Origin: Agelaius tricolor
Taxonomy: Eukaryota; Chordata; Aves; Passeriformes; Icteridae
Length of the DNA stretch: 64,000 bases
NCBI GenBank assembly: GCA_023055355.1
Contig: JALJCS010000028.1
Span: 4,898,418 to 4,962,417, forward strand
Reading direction: 5' to 3'
Of this stretch, positions 1 through 11,366 are shown piece after piece. Position numbers and translations under genes: made by a program. Every line of letters starts with the position of its first letter. Position 1 is the first letter of the stretch. Below the pieces are notes generated by a model. That model was not told the DNA's origin. It did not search any database and saw only the letters and a program-made list of their open reading frames with translations.

Positions 1-283
1 GTGGGAAGGCTGAGCTATCTTGCAGCACAAGTGGAGAGATAAAGGAACACTATTGAAAGTTGCAAGACAAATTACAAATGGGTGAATTCCTCTTTTGATC
101 TTCATCACTACAGACAAGTTCCTCCTTTCCATCTGTTTATTTCGTTCATTTTCCTTTGCATCTTTCTTTTACAATTCTTCTAAAGCACATACCCACATGT
201 TAAGTTCTGCCCTTCATTTATTCTTTTGTCATTGTTTCCATTTCACTTTCCCTGTGTTTCATTCCTGTATCTTTCTTGTTTAG
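1..283. other. Non-coding sequence, probable PRDM2 intron
   Basis: AT-rich sequence without a convincing gene. The last ~80 bases are strongly pyrimidine-rich and end in a TAG acceptor just before the candidate exon at 284. Intronic status is inferred from the PRDM2 coding exons downstream. Confidence 0.4.
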
Positions 284-342
284 ACCAAGTGGAGGATCCA
301 GCTGGCCGTAGCAGCCATGTAGGACCCTTCAGGAACCTGATG
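284..342 (+). other. Candidate 59-nt exon with strong splice signals, unassigned
   Basis: A long pyrimidine tract ending in TTGTTTAG precedes this 59-nt segment, and a consensus donor (ATG|GTAAGT) follows it. One frame is open across it, but that frame ends on a codon boundary. The next PRDM2 exon (3483) needs one base carried over, so this is not an in-frame constitutive PRDM2 exon in the open frame. It could be an alternative or untranslated 5' exon of the internally initiated short PRDM2 form, or a chance pair of splice motifs. I do not recognise the peptide. Confidence 0.3.
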
Positions 343-3300
343 GTAAGTGCACGTGTGTACTTATACTCAGGCTTCCAGCAGCTTCTGTGTTCAGAAGCAT
401 TTCCCCCTCCTGCAGGCTTCAGTTCATTCCTGACCTCTGACACAATAAGAAAACCAAGGAACAGGCCTTGGACTACTCATTGATACCTTTATATCAGTTG
501 TAGGCTGTGTTTTTATTGGAAATCTGCAGGAAGAAAATTCAAGTTTATATGGATTTTAAAAGCACTTTGAGAACTCATGAGAGAAAGTCTATCAACAGCC
601 ATTTACAAAAGTTTCTGAACTCCAAATATGTGAAGGCTGGGAGAGCATAGCAGTGAAGTATCACCCATTACTCTGTTCTTAAATTCTCTTGCTGGGCTCG
701 TGCTGTTGAGTGGTCAGGACCATGAAATTGTGCATCTGGGACAGTCACTGGCATGTTTCAGTGAATTCTTTGAACCTTTTCAAAGAAAGCTGCAGCCTGG
801 AAGATGAACAAACTAAAGGACATCTACAGTGGTTTGTGTCAGGAATTGATCTGACACATCTGAAATGTTGTGTGTGCACAAGAAGTTTGTTCACTCTGCA
901 GAGAAAGGGCAAGTTGGGTGCTGGGTGAATCCTCTCTTCAAATGCATCAGTGCTCAAAGGCCAAGAGCTTGAAACACCTCCAGCTGTATCATGGAGCAGG
1001 TTACATCAGGAGTGAGTTACATCTCTTTTTAGGACTGGCAGAACTTGCAAATGTTCTGCTTTCCATCAGTAGGATAAGGTATGTGACATAAGTACCTTGA
1101 TTTTGTCTGAAAATCCTGCTATTGGAGTGATTTCTCAGATTATCTTTGGATTTGAGGTACTAGAAATTTTATATTCGCTAACCTGGTGACACTTTGAAAC
1201 ATATCTGCATGCTTTAGCACTTGGGATTTATGTTGGTGCCTTTTCATACTTTACCCTTGAAAGGGTTTCTGATATTTTTAGAAAAAAGAATTCATCTGGT
1301 CCTGGTTTGAAGACTTTAATAATATATAATAATAACCTGTTGTTATGCTGAAATCCAGGGCTACTGTAGAGCTGGATATTGCACTGTGGGGGGAAAAATG
1401 TCTGAGCACATGTCAGGTGTGGCAGGTGAGAGGGCCCTGTGGACCAACCTTTTAATTCTTGTTTCCAATCAAGAATTTTGTTGGTTTTAGGTCAAGATAC
1501 TGATAGTGGTCTTCAGATGAGAAGTGGTTTGCAAAAGATTTGAGAGTTCTTAGGAATGATGTATGATTTCTTGTGTCACTCTTAAGGTGTATTGTGGTGC
1601 ATGTTTGAGTCCTAGGAATGTATTGAAATCTTACATTTCCACTTTTTCCCTAGAAGTGGAACTGCTGGATTGTGTTACTGAACATTCCCAGGGAATTTCA
1701 GGTGACTTGGGAGATCCTTCTGGAAACTTCTTTGATGTCCTTCATACTCAGATCTTGGTAGTGCTGGTTGTAATAATGAACATTAGGGGTGCTGATAATA
1801 AGAAAATGGTGTTGAAATGGGACTTTGAGTAGCTTGTCACATAAAGAAAGATGTGCTCTGACTTCCTCATGCCCATGTGTGCACCCAGGTATGTGCTAAA
1901 GCTTCTGACAGTCACAGGTGTTTGGTATAAAAGCCAAATTGATGTTGCATTGTTCAAACAATCCAGGATGGTCCTTTATGGCAGGATAGACATGGGCATC
2001 AGAACAATAATTGAGGATATTCAGAGAAAATTGCTAGTTCATTTTGGGGAGGAGGTGTGTGTCTTGTCCAAAGGTGACAAAAATTCAGTCTGAGTGACTG
2101 TTGTCAGGTTATAGGACTAAAACCTTAAATTAGATAAGAAATTAAAAAAGGTTTATTATATACATAAAACTGAAACACACTGGAATTTGGGGACAGCCTA
2201 TGAAATCTGAGAGGAAATGCAGATAATGATTTAGTTTGTTGTAATCAAAACAAGTGTTTCCTTTTAAAGCTGAGGCTGTCTGAGCTGGTCTCCTGGGGGG
2301 TTTGTGTACTTGGAACTTCCTGGAACAGAGGAGCATTTTTTTATTTTCAAGGCATTTCAGTTTCTTGGCTCAGGATGTGAAAACTGTTTTCAAGGGGTAA
2401 AAAGGAGGAGTTTGACAGGATTGTGACGTGGAAGAATGTGCTTCCAGCTAGGAAATGGATGTAGGGCTGTGATGGACATTTCTGATCAGAGGGAATGGGC
2501 AGTGTGTTATGAAGCACATTTTGTGTGTTAGAGGGGCACAGGAGGAGTCTGGATTGCTACTTCTGGACAGCTCCTCCCAAGAGTTGAGTGTAGAACTGAG
2601 GAGTTCCAGTGGTGTTTTCTGTGTTCTGTGTGGAAAGTACAGGCTGCAATGAAGTGAATGAAAAGCTATAAACTTCCATTTGTTATTACACACCCCACAT
2701 CATAATTTCTGTATGTTATAGGCCTGAATCTACAACATTAATGGCAAAAATTAGCAGTACTTTGTAGTGGAGTGGAAAATGAAGTTTTCAGTGTGTTTAC
2801 ATCTTGCAGTACTGGTCAGCTCTTTGCACATAATGCCCTTTTGTGTTCATCACCCTCTGCAACTAATACATCCTTCTTCATTTTGCTAACAGAAGGTGAG
2901 AACTTGAGAGTGGTGTTTGTGTCAGGACCCATCCAAATCCCTTCAATGTTTTCTGTTACCCAGTTCCATCTCACTTGGTTGTTCTGCCTTTGCCCTGTTT
3001 GTCAAGCTCATGCTGCCTTCACTCTTCACTCGTGGTGTTATTACTTCATTGTTTTTATCATAACTCTCCTCATCATTCAGAATGTTTATACAACTAAAAT
3101 AAACCTCTCTGGGTTTCTATTTTCTAAGGTTTTCCAATTAACATTAAGACTAATTGTGTATGAAGAGATTTTCTATTTTCCATATCCTTCTGTGAGATAC
3201 AGGAATTTAGTGACCATATTAAGGCATTAGATAACTGCATGATGTGAGCTCAATCCTGGACAGGTAGTTTGTTCTTGCTTTGAAAGTAAGGAAAGCATTT

Positions 3301-3482
3301 CAGTGTCTGAAGTTTTTTACCTGAATGCTGTCTGTTCCCCTAATCAGTCATTTTTATTTCTCAGGAAAGCAGGGTCTCTACAGGAGTTTGTTACACTCCA
3401 AAGCTGAGGGTTTAAATCTGCCACTGATACATGACAAATAAAAATTGTTAAGCAAGAATAATAAATGCTTTTTTCCCACTAG
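343..3482. other. Probable PRDM2 intron; no coding exon recognised
   Basis: About 3.1 kb of AT-rich DNA with only short random open frames and no recognisable PR-domain coding sequence. In mammals the short RIZ2 form is driven by an internal promoter, so such a promoter could lie here, but no clear CpG island or core promoter is visible. The final bases, a T-rich run ending in CCCACTAG, form the acceptor of the exon at 3483. Confidence 0.5.
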
Positions 3483-3593
3483 GAAAGAAGAAGACTCAGG
3501 AAAGTAAAAACAAGGGCAAGAAGGCAGCAGATACAAAACAGAAAAAGACTGATTTGGATTCTACTTCTGCAGATATGAGGGATTCTAAAGAAG
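3483..3593 (+). CDS. PRDM2: PRDM2 (RIZ) coding exon preceding the giant exon
   Basis: A 111-nt exon with acceptor TTTTTTCCCACTAG and donor GAAG|GTGAGT. It begins by completing a glycine codon, then encodes a lysine-rich segment (KKTQESKNKGKK) and ends DSTSADMRDSKE plus one base of the next codon. This matches the basic linker between the PR domain and the acidic region of vertebrate PRDM2. The carried-over G joins GT at 4466 to restore glycine, so the splice keeps the frame. The ATG at 3575 corresponds to the methionine from which mammalian RIZ2, the form lacking the PR domain, is translated. Upstream exons with the methyltransferase-like PR domain are outside the window or not recognisable in it. 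Confidence 0.93.
3575..3577 (+). promoter_or_regulatory. PRDM2: Internal start codon equivalent to the RIZ2 initiator
   Basis: An ATG encoding the M of MRDSKEG has a purine at -3. In mammals the equivalent methionine (near residue 202) starts RIZ2, which lacks the PR domain. Conservation of methionine and context is seen here; use as an initiator in this species is inferred. Confidence 0.6.
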
Positions 3594-4465
3594 GTGAGTT
3601 CTCAAGGGTCTTATTTCTTCCTTCTGTTTATCTTTTTGAATCAAAGGATGCTTGTCATGTTCAGTACATGAGCAGGTTATCTTACTGTGACAAAGTGAAC
3701 ATGTTTGTGTCATTTACCCCAACTGTTTTACTAGTTAGGAACTTGGCTATGAGAAGCATGTCATTAAACATACAACTCTGACCACAGGAAAAACTAATGT
3801 GCTGCAAAACTGAGACATAAACACAAACTCCTTAGAAGATAATAGCAGAGCAAAATCCTTATTCTCTGTCTTTGGAGCTTAGTTTCATGGTCATTATTTA
3901 TTGCTAATTAGCAAAGTCAGTACCAAGGGGGAAAAATATTAATTCTTTTGACCCATAACTCTTCCATTCCCTCCCTGTGTTGTCCCTTCTGCTGGCACAA
4001 CATGTGCACCACTGTTCAGGTACCTTATGGCCCAGCTAAGGAATGGAGAAGGATTTTTTGCTCTATAATGTACCCACTTGGGCAACATTGTGGGGATTGG
4101 CAGCCAAGGTGTTTTCCTAGAATCTGCAGAATCACAGAACATTTTGGGTTGGAAGGCACCTTTAAGCTTATCTTCTTCCACCCCCCTGCCATGGCAGGGA
4201 CACCTTTCACTAGACTCAGAGCCCCATCCAACCAACCTGGCCTTCTTTCCTTCAGCCATGGATATCCCTGAGAACAGATAGGTAGGACTTGCATGCAGGA
4301 AAACATCCATCCACATGAGTAAATAAATGAGAAGTGGTGATATTGTCTTGGGTCAGGAACGTTGGATGTGTTGTGCTAGAAGAAAAAATAAGAGAGGTGT
4401 AGCATATCCTGAAGTGTTTGGTAAAAATATCTCATGCTCTTCTTTACTGCACTCTTGTGTTCCAG
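3594..4465 (+). other. PRDM2: PRDM2 intron before the giant exon
   Basis: An 872-bp intron bounded by GTGAGT and by a CTTGTGTTCCAG acceptor. The open frame of the giant exon continues upstream into this intron back to 4327. That extension is intron, because the spliced frame already matches PRDM2 at 4466. A CR1 fragment lies within it. Confidence 0.9.
4126..4262 (-). mobile_element. CR1 LINE 3'-tail fragment in PRDM2 intron
   Basis: The stretch reading GAATCACAGAAC, TTGGGTTGGAAGGCACC and CCCCCTGCCATGGCAGGGAC is the reverse complement of the conserved CR1 3' region of birds. The 5' part of the element is missing, as is usual for CR1. It ends about 200 bp before the splice acceptor. Confidence 0.85.
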
Positions 4466-7400
4466 GTCACAAAGAGGAAGATGAAACTCCTTCTGTTTCT
4501 GCTGTGCTGTCTCTGGAACAAACAGCTGTGATTCAGGAGATGGTAAATCAGGATGTCCTTCCAAAGCTGATGATCCCCAGTCCCACCAATGAAACACAAG
4601 TGGTAACTGAAGACAAACAAGGAGAAGCAATAAACTGTGCATCAGATGATTTAGATGATGATGAAGAGGAGGATGAAGAAGAGGAAGATGAAGAGGAGAT
4701 AGAAGATACCAGTATGCCTAAAGAAAATGCTGAAATGCCTTTGATATGTGAAGAAAAGTTGGACTCCATGGAAGAACAAAAGAGTACGTCAGAGGAATCT
4801 CCAGAAAGCTCTCCAAAGAAAAAACTCGTGGTGAAAATTCCAAAAGCAGAGGGGGAATCCAACGGTGATGTTCAGGAAACATTCATGTTTCCTTGCCAGC
4901 ATTGTGAGAGGAAGTTTACAACAAAGCAAGGGCTCGAGCGCCACATGCACATCCACATCTCCACCCTGAGCCACGCGTTCAAGTGCCGCTACTGCGGCAA
5001 AGCCTTCGGCACTCAGATCAACAGGCGCAGGCACGAGCGGCGCCACGAGGCCGGGCCCAAAAGGAAACCATTCCTCACACTGACCTCCTCGCAACACTTG
5101 GATAATGTTGCTGATAACCAGGTGATTGTGGATGATGGTCTTAAAGATGACCTGAATGTTTCCGGTCTTGTGCAAGACTCTGTCGTCTTGGATTCGGAGA
5201 AAGTTTCCCAGGAAATGTCAAACTCGGCGTTTGCTGAGGAGAATAAGGAGCCCAAAGAATTGCATCCGTGCAAATACTGCAAGAAGGTTTTTGGTACTCA
5301 CACCAACATGAGGAGGCATCAGCGCAGGGTTCATGAGCGTCATCTCATTCCCAAAGGTGTCAGGAGAAAAGGGTTCTTTACTGAGGAGCCCCCTCTCCCA
5401 GCAGAGCCAGCCCCAGCAGTCCAGAGTGTGTACATAGCGAGCACAGAAATAGAAGAGGAAGGGGAAGGAGATGATGTCTATCTTATGGATATATCCAGCA
5501 ATATCTCTGAGAATTTAAATTACTACATTGATGGGAAAATTCAGTCCAACAGCAGCACTAGCAATTGTGACGTGATTCAGATGGAGTCCAACTCTGCAGA
5601 CTTGTATGGGTTGAATTGTATAATCAGTCCAGTCACAGTGGAAATTTCCACAAATTTAAAGGTTACACAAACACATGTGAATGAACCTCCTAAGGAACCC
5701 TCTAGCAGTGGGAGCAGTGAATCCAAAAAGAGAAGAACTGCCAGCCCTCCTCTTGTACCAAAAATAAAAACTGAAATAGACCCAGAACCTATAACTCCTA
5801 CTAGTTCTTTAAATCTTCCTCTTAGCATTTCAACAGAAACCTTACCTTTCCATAAAGAAAAAGGGGTTTATTTGTCATCAAAATTAAAGCAGCTTCTTCA
5901 GACACAGGACAGTAAGAAGATAACTCCATCAAGTGAAATCCCTAAAATAGGACCTTCTGTTACATCATCATCTGTTTTGCCTCCAGTGTCCAGCAGATTT
6001 AAAAGAAGGACCAGCTCTCCTCCCAGCTCTCCACAGCACAGTCCAGTGCTTCGAGACTTTGTCAAATCAGGTGAGGGAAAAACTGTGTGGAATGATAATA
6101 TCAGGAGTTCAAAAATGCCAAAGTTAGAAAGCCACAGCAACTCACCTGCTTGGAGCTTGACTGCAAGGGAGGACAAAGAGACTTTGAGCCCTCATTGCTT
6201 TGAAGAATATAAAATATCAAAAGACTGGACAGCAGCTCCAACTTTTGGCAATGTGTGCAACCAGCAGCCCCTGGATTTATCCAGCGGTATGAAACAAAGG
6301 TCTGATGTCAAAAGCAAGACTCAGGTTCCCTGGGAATCTGTTCTAGATCTAAGTGTGCATAAGAAGCCTTGCAGCGATGCTGACGTGAGGGAATGCAAAG
6401 AAAACTCCACCCACGCCACGTGCAGTGGTGTTAAGAAGAAGAAGCCCACCACGTGCATGCTGCAGAAGGTTCTGCTGAACGAGTACAACGGGACGGACGT
6501 GGCCCCGGAGCAGCCGGGCAGGGACAGCCCCGGCACGGCCCCGCAGCCTCCGGCCGAGCCCGACGGGGACCCCGCTCCCTCAGCAGCGCCTTGCACTGAC
6601 CCTCAGCCCCTCAGCTCCTCTGCTGCTTCCCCCGTGCCACAGGCGCCGGCTGCACCCGCTGTGTGCCAGCTGCCCCCGCTGTTAACGCCCACCAACGCCC
6701 CGTCCCCGCCGCCCTGCCTGCCCGTGCTCACCGTGGCCACGTCGCCTCCGCCCCTGCTCCCAACCATGCCCTTACCCATGCCAGATGCCTCTGCCAGTGC
6801 CACTAACACTTCCTCCTGTCCCTCGCCACTCTCCAACACTACTACCCAGTCCCCACTGCCGGTTCTTTCACCTACGGTTTCTCCTTCTCCATCCCCCGTC
6901 CCTTCTGTTGAACCTCTTATTTCTGCTGCTTCACCTGGGCCCCCTACGCTGTCTTCCTCATCTTCCTCCTCCTCTTCCTCCTCTTTCTCATCCTCTTCCT
7001 CCTCATCGTCTCCATCTCCACCTCCTCTTTCTGTAGTTTCTTCTGTTGTTTCCTCTGCTGATAACCTTGAAAGTTCTCTCCCAATAATAAAACAGGAAGA
7101 AGCTGAAAGCGAGCAGCAGAAAGCGAGAGAAGAGCCTCATACTTCAAGTGAATCAGGAGTAGTGCAGGAAACCTTCAACAAGAGCTTTGTGTGCAATGTC
7201 TGCGAATCACCTTTTCTTTCCATTAAAGACCTAACGAAGCATTTATCCATTCATGCTGAAGAATGGCCCTTCAAATGTGAATTCTGTGTACAGCTCTTTA
7301 GGGATAAAACAGACTTGTCAGAACATCGCTTTCTGCTTCACGGAGTAGGGAATATCTTTGTTTGTTCAGTGTGTAAAAAGGAATTTGCTTTTTTGTGCAA

Positions 7401-8825
7401 TTTGCAACAGCATCAACGGGATCTCCATCCAGACAAGGAGTGCACACATCATGAGTTTGAAAGTGGGACTTTGAGACCCCAGAATTTCACTGACCCCAGT
7501 AAGGCCAACGCAGAGCACATGCAGAACCTGCCAGAAGATTCTTTGGAACCTTCAAAAGAGGAGGAAGATGAAGATCTAAATGATTCTTCTGAAGAGCTTT
7601 ATACTACTATAAAAATAATGGCTTCTGGAGTGAAATCTAAAGATCCAGATGTCCGTATGGGCCTCAATCAACACTACCCAAGCTTTAAACCACCTCCGTT
7701 CCAGTATCACCATCGTAATCCTATGGGGATTGGAGTTACTGCAACAAACTTCACAACCCATAATATCCCACAGACTTTTACCACTGCCATTAGATGCACA
7801 AAATGTGGAAAAAGTGTTGATAACATGCCTGAGTTACACAAACACATACTGGCCTGTGCATCTGCTAGTGATAAAAAGAGATACACACCTAAAAAAAATC
7901 CAGTCCCCCTCAAACAGACAGTGCAGCCTAAGAATGGCATGGTGGTCATTGCTGGGCCTGGGAAAAACGCCTTCAGACGAATGGGTCAGCCTAAAAGACT
8001 CAATTTCAATGTGGAGATCAGCAAAATGTCCTCCAATAAACTAAAAATAAGTGCATTGAAAAAGAAAAACCAGCTTGTACAGAAAGCTATCCTGCAAAAA
8101 AAGAAATCTGCCCAGCAGAAGGCAGAACTGAAAAATAACCCATCTGAGACAGACTCTCACATCTGCCCCTACTGTAACAGAGAGTTCACTTACATTGGGA
8201 GTTTGAACAAGCATGCATCATACAGCTGCCCCAAAAAACCCATCTCTCCCTCCTCCAAAAAGAATTCTTCCAAAAAAAGTGCAGCTTCTTCACCTGCAAA
8301 CAGTGACAAGGGCAGCAACCAGCGCAGGCGAACAGCAGATGCAGAAATCAAAATGCAGAGCACTCAGCCCCACCTGGGCAAGACCAGAGCACGAACCTCA
8401 GGACCTGCACAGCTCCAGCTCCCCTCTGCCTCCTTCAAATCCAAACAGAACGTTAAATTTGTACCTTCCATGCGATCTAAAAAGCCAAATTCATCTTCAT
8501 CCTTGAGGAACTCTAGTCCTGTAAGAGTGGCTAAAATGTCCCACGTTGATGGGAAAAAAACTAAGGTGGTTTCTAAGAACAATTCCTCTGGAATCTCCAG
8601 CAAAGCGTCCCGGAAATTGCACGTCAGAATCCAAAGGAATAACAAAGCTGTTTTGCCAAGTAAATCTGCTGTGGCAAGTAAGAAAAAGGCAGACAGGTTC
8701 AGTGTAAAATCCAGAGAGAGGATTGGAGGACCAATCACACGGAGTCTGCAGCAGGCAGCAAATGCAGAAGCAGCAGAAAACAAAAGAGATGAAAGCAGTA
8801 CAAAGCAAGAACTGAAAGATTTCAG
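4466..8825 (+). CDS. PRDM2: PRDM2 (RIZ) giant zinc-finger exon
   Basis: This exon encodes about 1,453 residues of the nuclear transcriptional regulator PRDM2. In order: an acidic run (4651-4710); LICEE (4741-4755), an LxCxE retinoblastoma-binding motif; C2H2 fingers 1-3 (about 4894-4956, 4981-5049, 5269-5334); basic/SP segments KKRRTASPP and RFKRRTSSPP; PLDLS (6268-6282), a CtBP-type motif; a long proline-rich region (6500-6930); a 20-residue serine tract broken by one Phe (6952-7011); IKTE and IKQE sumoylation-like sites (5764, 7087); fingers 4-6 (7192-7428); a C2HC finger (7797-7859); and a final C2HC finger (8164-8229) in a Lys/Ser-rich tail. Order and spacing match mammalian PRDM2. The exon ends TTCAG|GTAAGC; mammals splice here to a short final coding segment. 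No frameshift or stop is seen. Confidence 0.97.
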
Positions 8826-8829
8826 GTAA
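8826..8829 (+). CDS. PRDM2: PRDM2 read-through end (adds Arg, then stop)
   Basis: If the donor after TTCAG is not used, translation continues through AGG TAA, so the protein ends DFR-stop. The stop codon TAA lies inside the GTAAGC donor. My recollection is that mammals also have a shorter PRDM2 isoform ending this way; that is not checked. Polyadenylation signals follow at 8949 and 9131. Confidence 0.55.
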
Positions 8830-9130
8830 GCATTTCATTTGAAGTTGAAACAACCCAGGAACACGTTGCTTGCTGTTTTGCTTGCTGGTCTTTTTTTTTT
8901 TTTTTGTCTTTTTTTTTATCTTTTTTTTTTTTGAGTTTCTCATGCTTAAATAAAAAAAAAAAGTTGCATTTCCTAAAACATGGATGAGCAGCTTACTGAT
9001 GCTGGGGTATGATGTACATACTTGATGCATTTTGTCATGTCATGAAATTATCCACGGTTTGTATAGAGAATGTCTTTAATTATAAACTGAATTGAAAAGT
9101 CTGGAAAAAAAATGTCAATACCTGAGTGCA

Positions 9131-9136
9131 AATAAA
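9131..9136 (+). terminator. PRDM2: Polyadenylation signal AATAAA
   Basis: A canonical hexamer about 300 bp after the read-through stop, followed within 35 bases by T/G-rich sequence. It is a plausible cleavage signal for the short PRDM2 3' end. Confidence 0.45.
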
Positions 9137-9316
9137 CTTAATGTCATTAAACTCAATGTTATTGGAGATACTGACCTTGTATTTGGTATCTGACATCTAA
9201 GGTAGCCCAGAAACATTCTAGATTTATTTATGGTAGTTCACTAAGTTAAAAAATACGACTGCATTCTTTACTCACTAAAATAACTTGCTTTGGTTTGTAA
9301 TAAAAAGCATTCTCTG

Positions 9317-9335
9317 CATATATATATATATATAT
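9317..9335. repeat. (TA)n microsatellite
   Basis: A short uninterrupted TA dinucleotide run. Confidence 0.85.
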
Positions 9336-9600
9336 GAAAGAAACAAACCATGACCAAATACTTCAAAAATGTATGTGCATACGGACTGAGATCATAAAAT
9401 ACTTAATATAAGGGAAATAGACATGTAAGAAAAGTTACATGAACATGTAAATTTGTTAGAAGTATCATGCTCTTTATGTTTCACTATAAAACTTTATAAT
9501 TAAAGTTCTATTTCTTTTTGAGAAGAAGCATTTTAATCACAAGAAAGGGTAATCCTTCAATAAATAAATAAAAAATCTTAATCTACGTGCCTGAGTCCCG

Positions 9601-11366
9601 ATTCACGTCTTCATGTAGTCTCTCAAATCAATAGTATATTTTGCACAGTGTTTCTAACCTTTGTTACCTTGCTCCTGCCCTGTTGTTCTTGGAAACAGGA
9701 GTCTGACTTGCTGAGGAACTTTCCCAAAGCTCACTGGTAATTAAGAGTTCTTCTGGGGTTGGTAATTGCAGCGCCTGGCTGTGATTAACACCAGAGTTAG
9801 GGCCAAGGGTAGGGGGTTTGAGTCCAGAGGAGGGGGAGGAACTGGCAGCTCTGTCAGAGCAAGGAGAGCAGGATCTGTTCATTGTCAAAATCCAGACTGT
9901 TCACAGCTTGTGTGTCTTACAGTGAAGATCTCCAAAGAGTGAGGAAATACTTTGGAAAGTAAAGGTGTTCAATATAGCAGAATTATTCCCAAGTGCTGGA
10001 GGGGAATTTGACTTCAAATAATCCATACCCAAATTAGGATGTGTTGAAGGAGAAAAATGTTAGTGGAATTTGGAGACTAATGGTGTAAAAATGCCTTTTA
10101 GGAACCAGAAATGTCTACCAGGCCTGTTCCCTTGGGACATAAACATCTTCATGTTAATTCTCATCAGCTGCTCCCTTAGTTATGTGTGAAACTGTATTTA
10201 AATGGTGCCAGAACAGATCAGTAGAAGAAGAAGCCAAAACACCACATCTTCCCATCCAAATGAATCATTTGACCTTAGGCAAAACAACCAAGTACTTGGA
10301 AATGGGTGCATATGGGAATTGTTTGTAGTATTTGGGGAAATAACAATTGACCTGGGGCAAGGTTTCCTTGGCTGGCTCAAGCAGCCTTGATTTACTTTGG
10401 CTGCTTGGAGTCTTTATCAGTTTAACCAATGGTTACACCAGGGAATTCTTTTTGTCTCTGAAGTGACTTTTATAAATCTAGATTGTCTACTCAAATTCTT
10501 TTTATATCAGTTCTACAGTATGAAGAATTTTTCTGCCTTCATACACTAATATCAGCACAGTTTAACTTGGATTCTACTCTCTGTAGGCACTGTTGGGTTT
10601 TGATTTTTTTTTCCAGGAAATCTTAATATTTTTTTCAAGACTTGCTTCATGTATATTTGTCTGCCAATTTGTTTTTCACCTTTCAGGTTTCTGTGTAAAC
10701 ATACTCGTTCACAATTTTTTTTTTGTCATTTATCTTCAGTTTTTGTTTTGTTGTTTGTTTTTCTTTTCAATTTCTATTTTCTAAGAATCTCCTGTAAAAA
10801 CAAAACAAACAAAAAAAAAATCCCTTAATGCCATGGTAGAGCTGTTGCATGCTCATCTTAGGATAAGCACTGCACCAAGGGATGTGAAATGCAAGCTTGT
10901 GAAACTCCCAGAAGCTGAGTCACAGCCATAAAATTGCCTGCAGTGTCGGGCCTAGACTTTGTTACTTTGTGCTTGACACATGTGGGAGAATTCAGATTAA
11001 AGCCAAGGGCAGTGTTAATTAAACACACATGGAACCCCACAGGAGATCAGCAGAAGGAACAGTGGGGATGACCTGAACCAAATCTCTCTGCTCTTGGTGT
11101 TGTGGATGGTGCTGGGCAGTGCAGATCCCTTCAGCCTGTGCAGAAATCAGTGTAGAGTCAGGGCCAGCAATTGCTGCACTCCAAGTGTTCTTGTCATGTT
11201 TTGGGTCTCCTCAGGCTGTTTGTCTCAGTAGAGGCCAACCAGCAGGGCAGAATCACCTTCCCACCTTCTCCTCACTTTCTGAGTCTTTTCATGCCCAGTA
11301 TACAGTGGAAAAAAGGCCTGATTTGGATGTTTTATGGATTTTCCAAGTTCTTATTTACACATGCAG
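9601..11366. other. No gene recognised; probable PRDM2 intron or 3' flank
   Basis: Mixed unique sequence with T-rich segments (10600-10780). I looked for the short C-terminal PRDM2 exon of mammals, with its RQYRKVK-like and GPFFKE-like segments, and did not find it. Splice-like AG sites occur but lead to no recognisable peptide. Confidence 0.4.

Larger units (their letters stand above)
8830..9600 (+). other. PRDM2: Candidate 3'UTR of the read-through PRDM2 isoform, or intron
   Basis: AT-rich sequence with three long T tracts (8891-8935), AATAAA at 8949-8954, 9131-9136 and 9299-9304, overlapping AATAAA repeats near 9559-9572, and AU-rich ATTTATTTA at about 9223. It would be 3'UTR if the donor is skipped and intron if it is used. 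Confidence 0.5.

Noticed and set aside
4327..4465. Upstream extension of the giant PRDM2 open frame
   Set aside because: It lies before a clear CCAG acceptor, does not resemble PRDM2, and the spliced frame from 3593 already continues at 4466.
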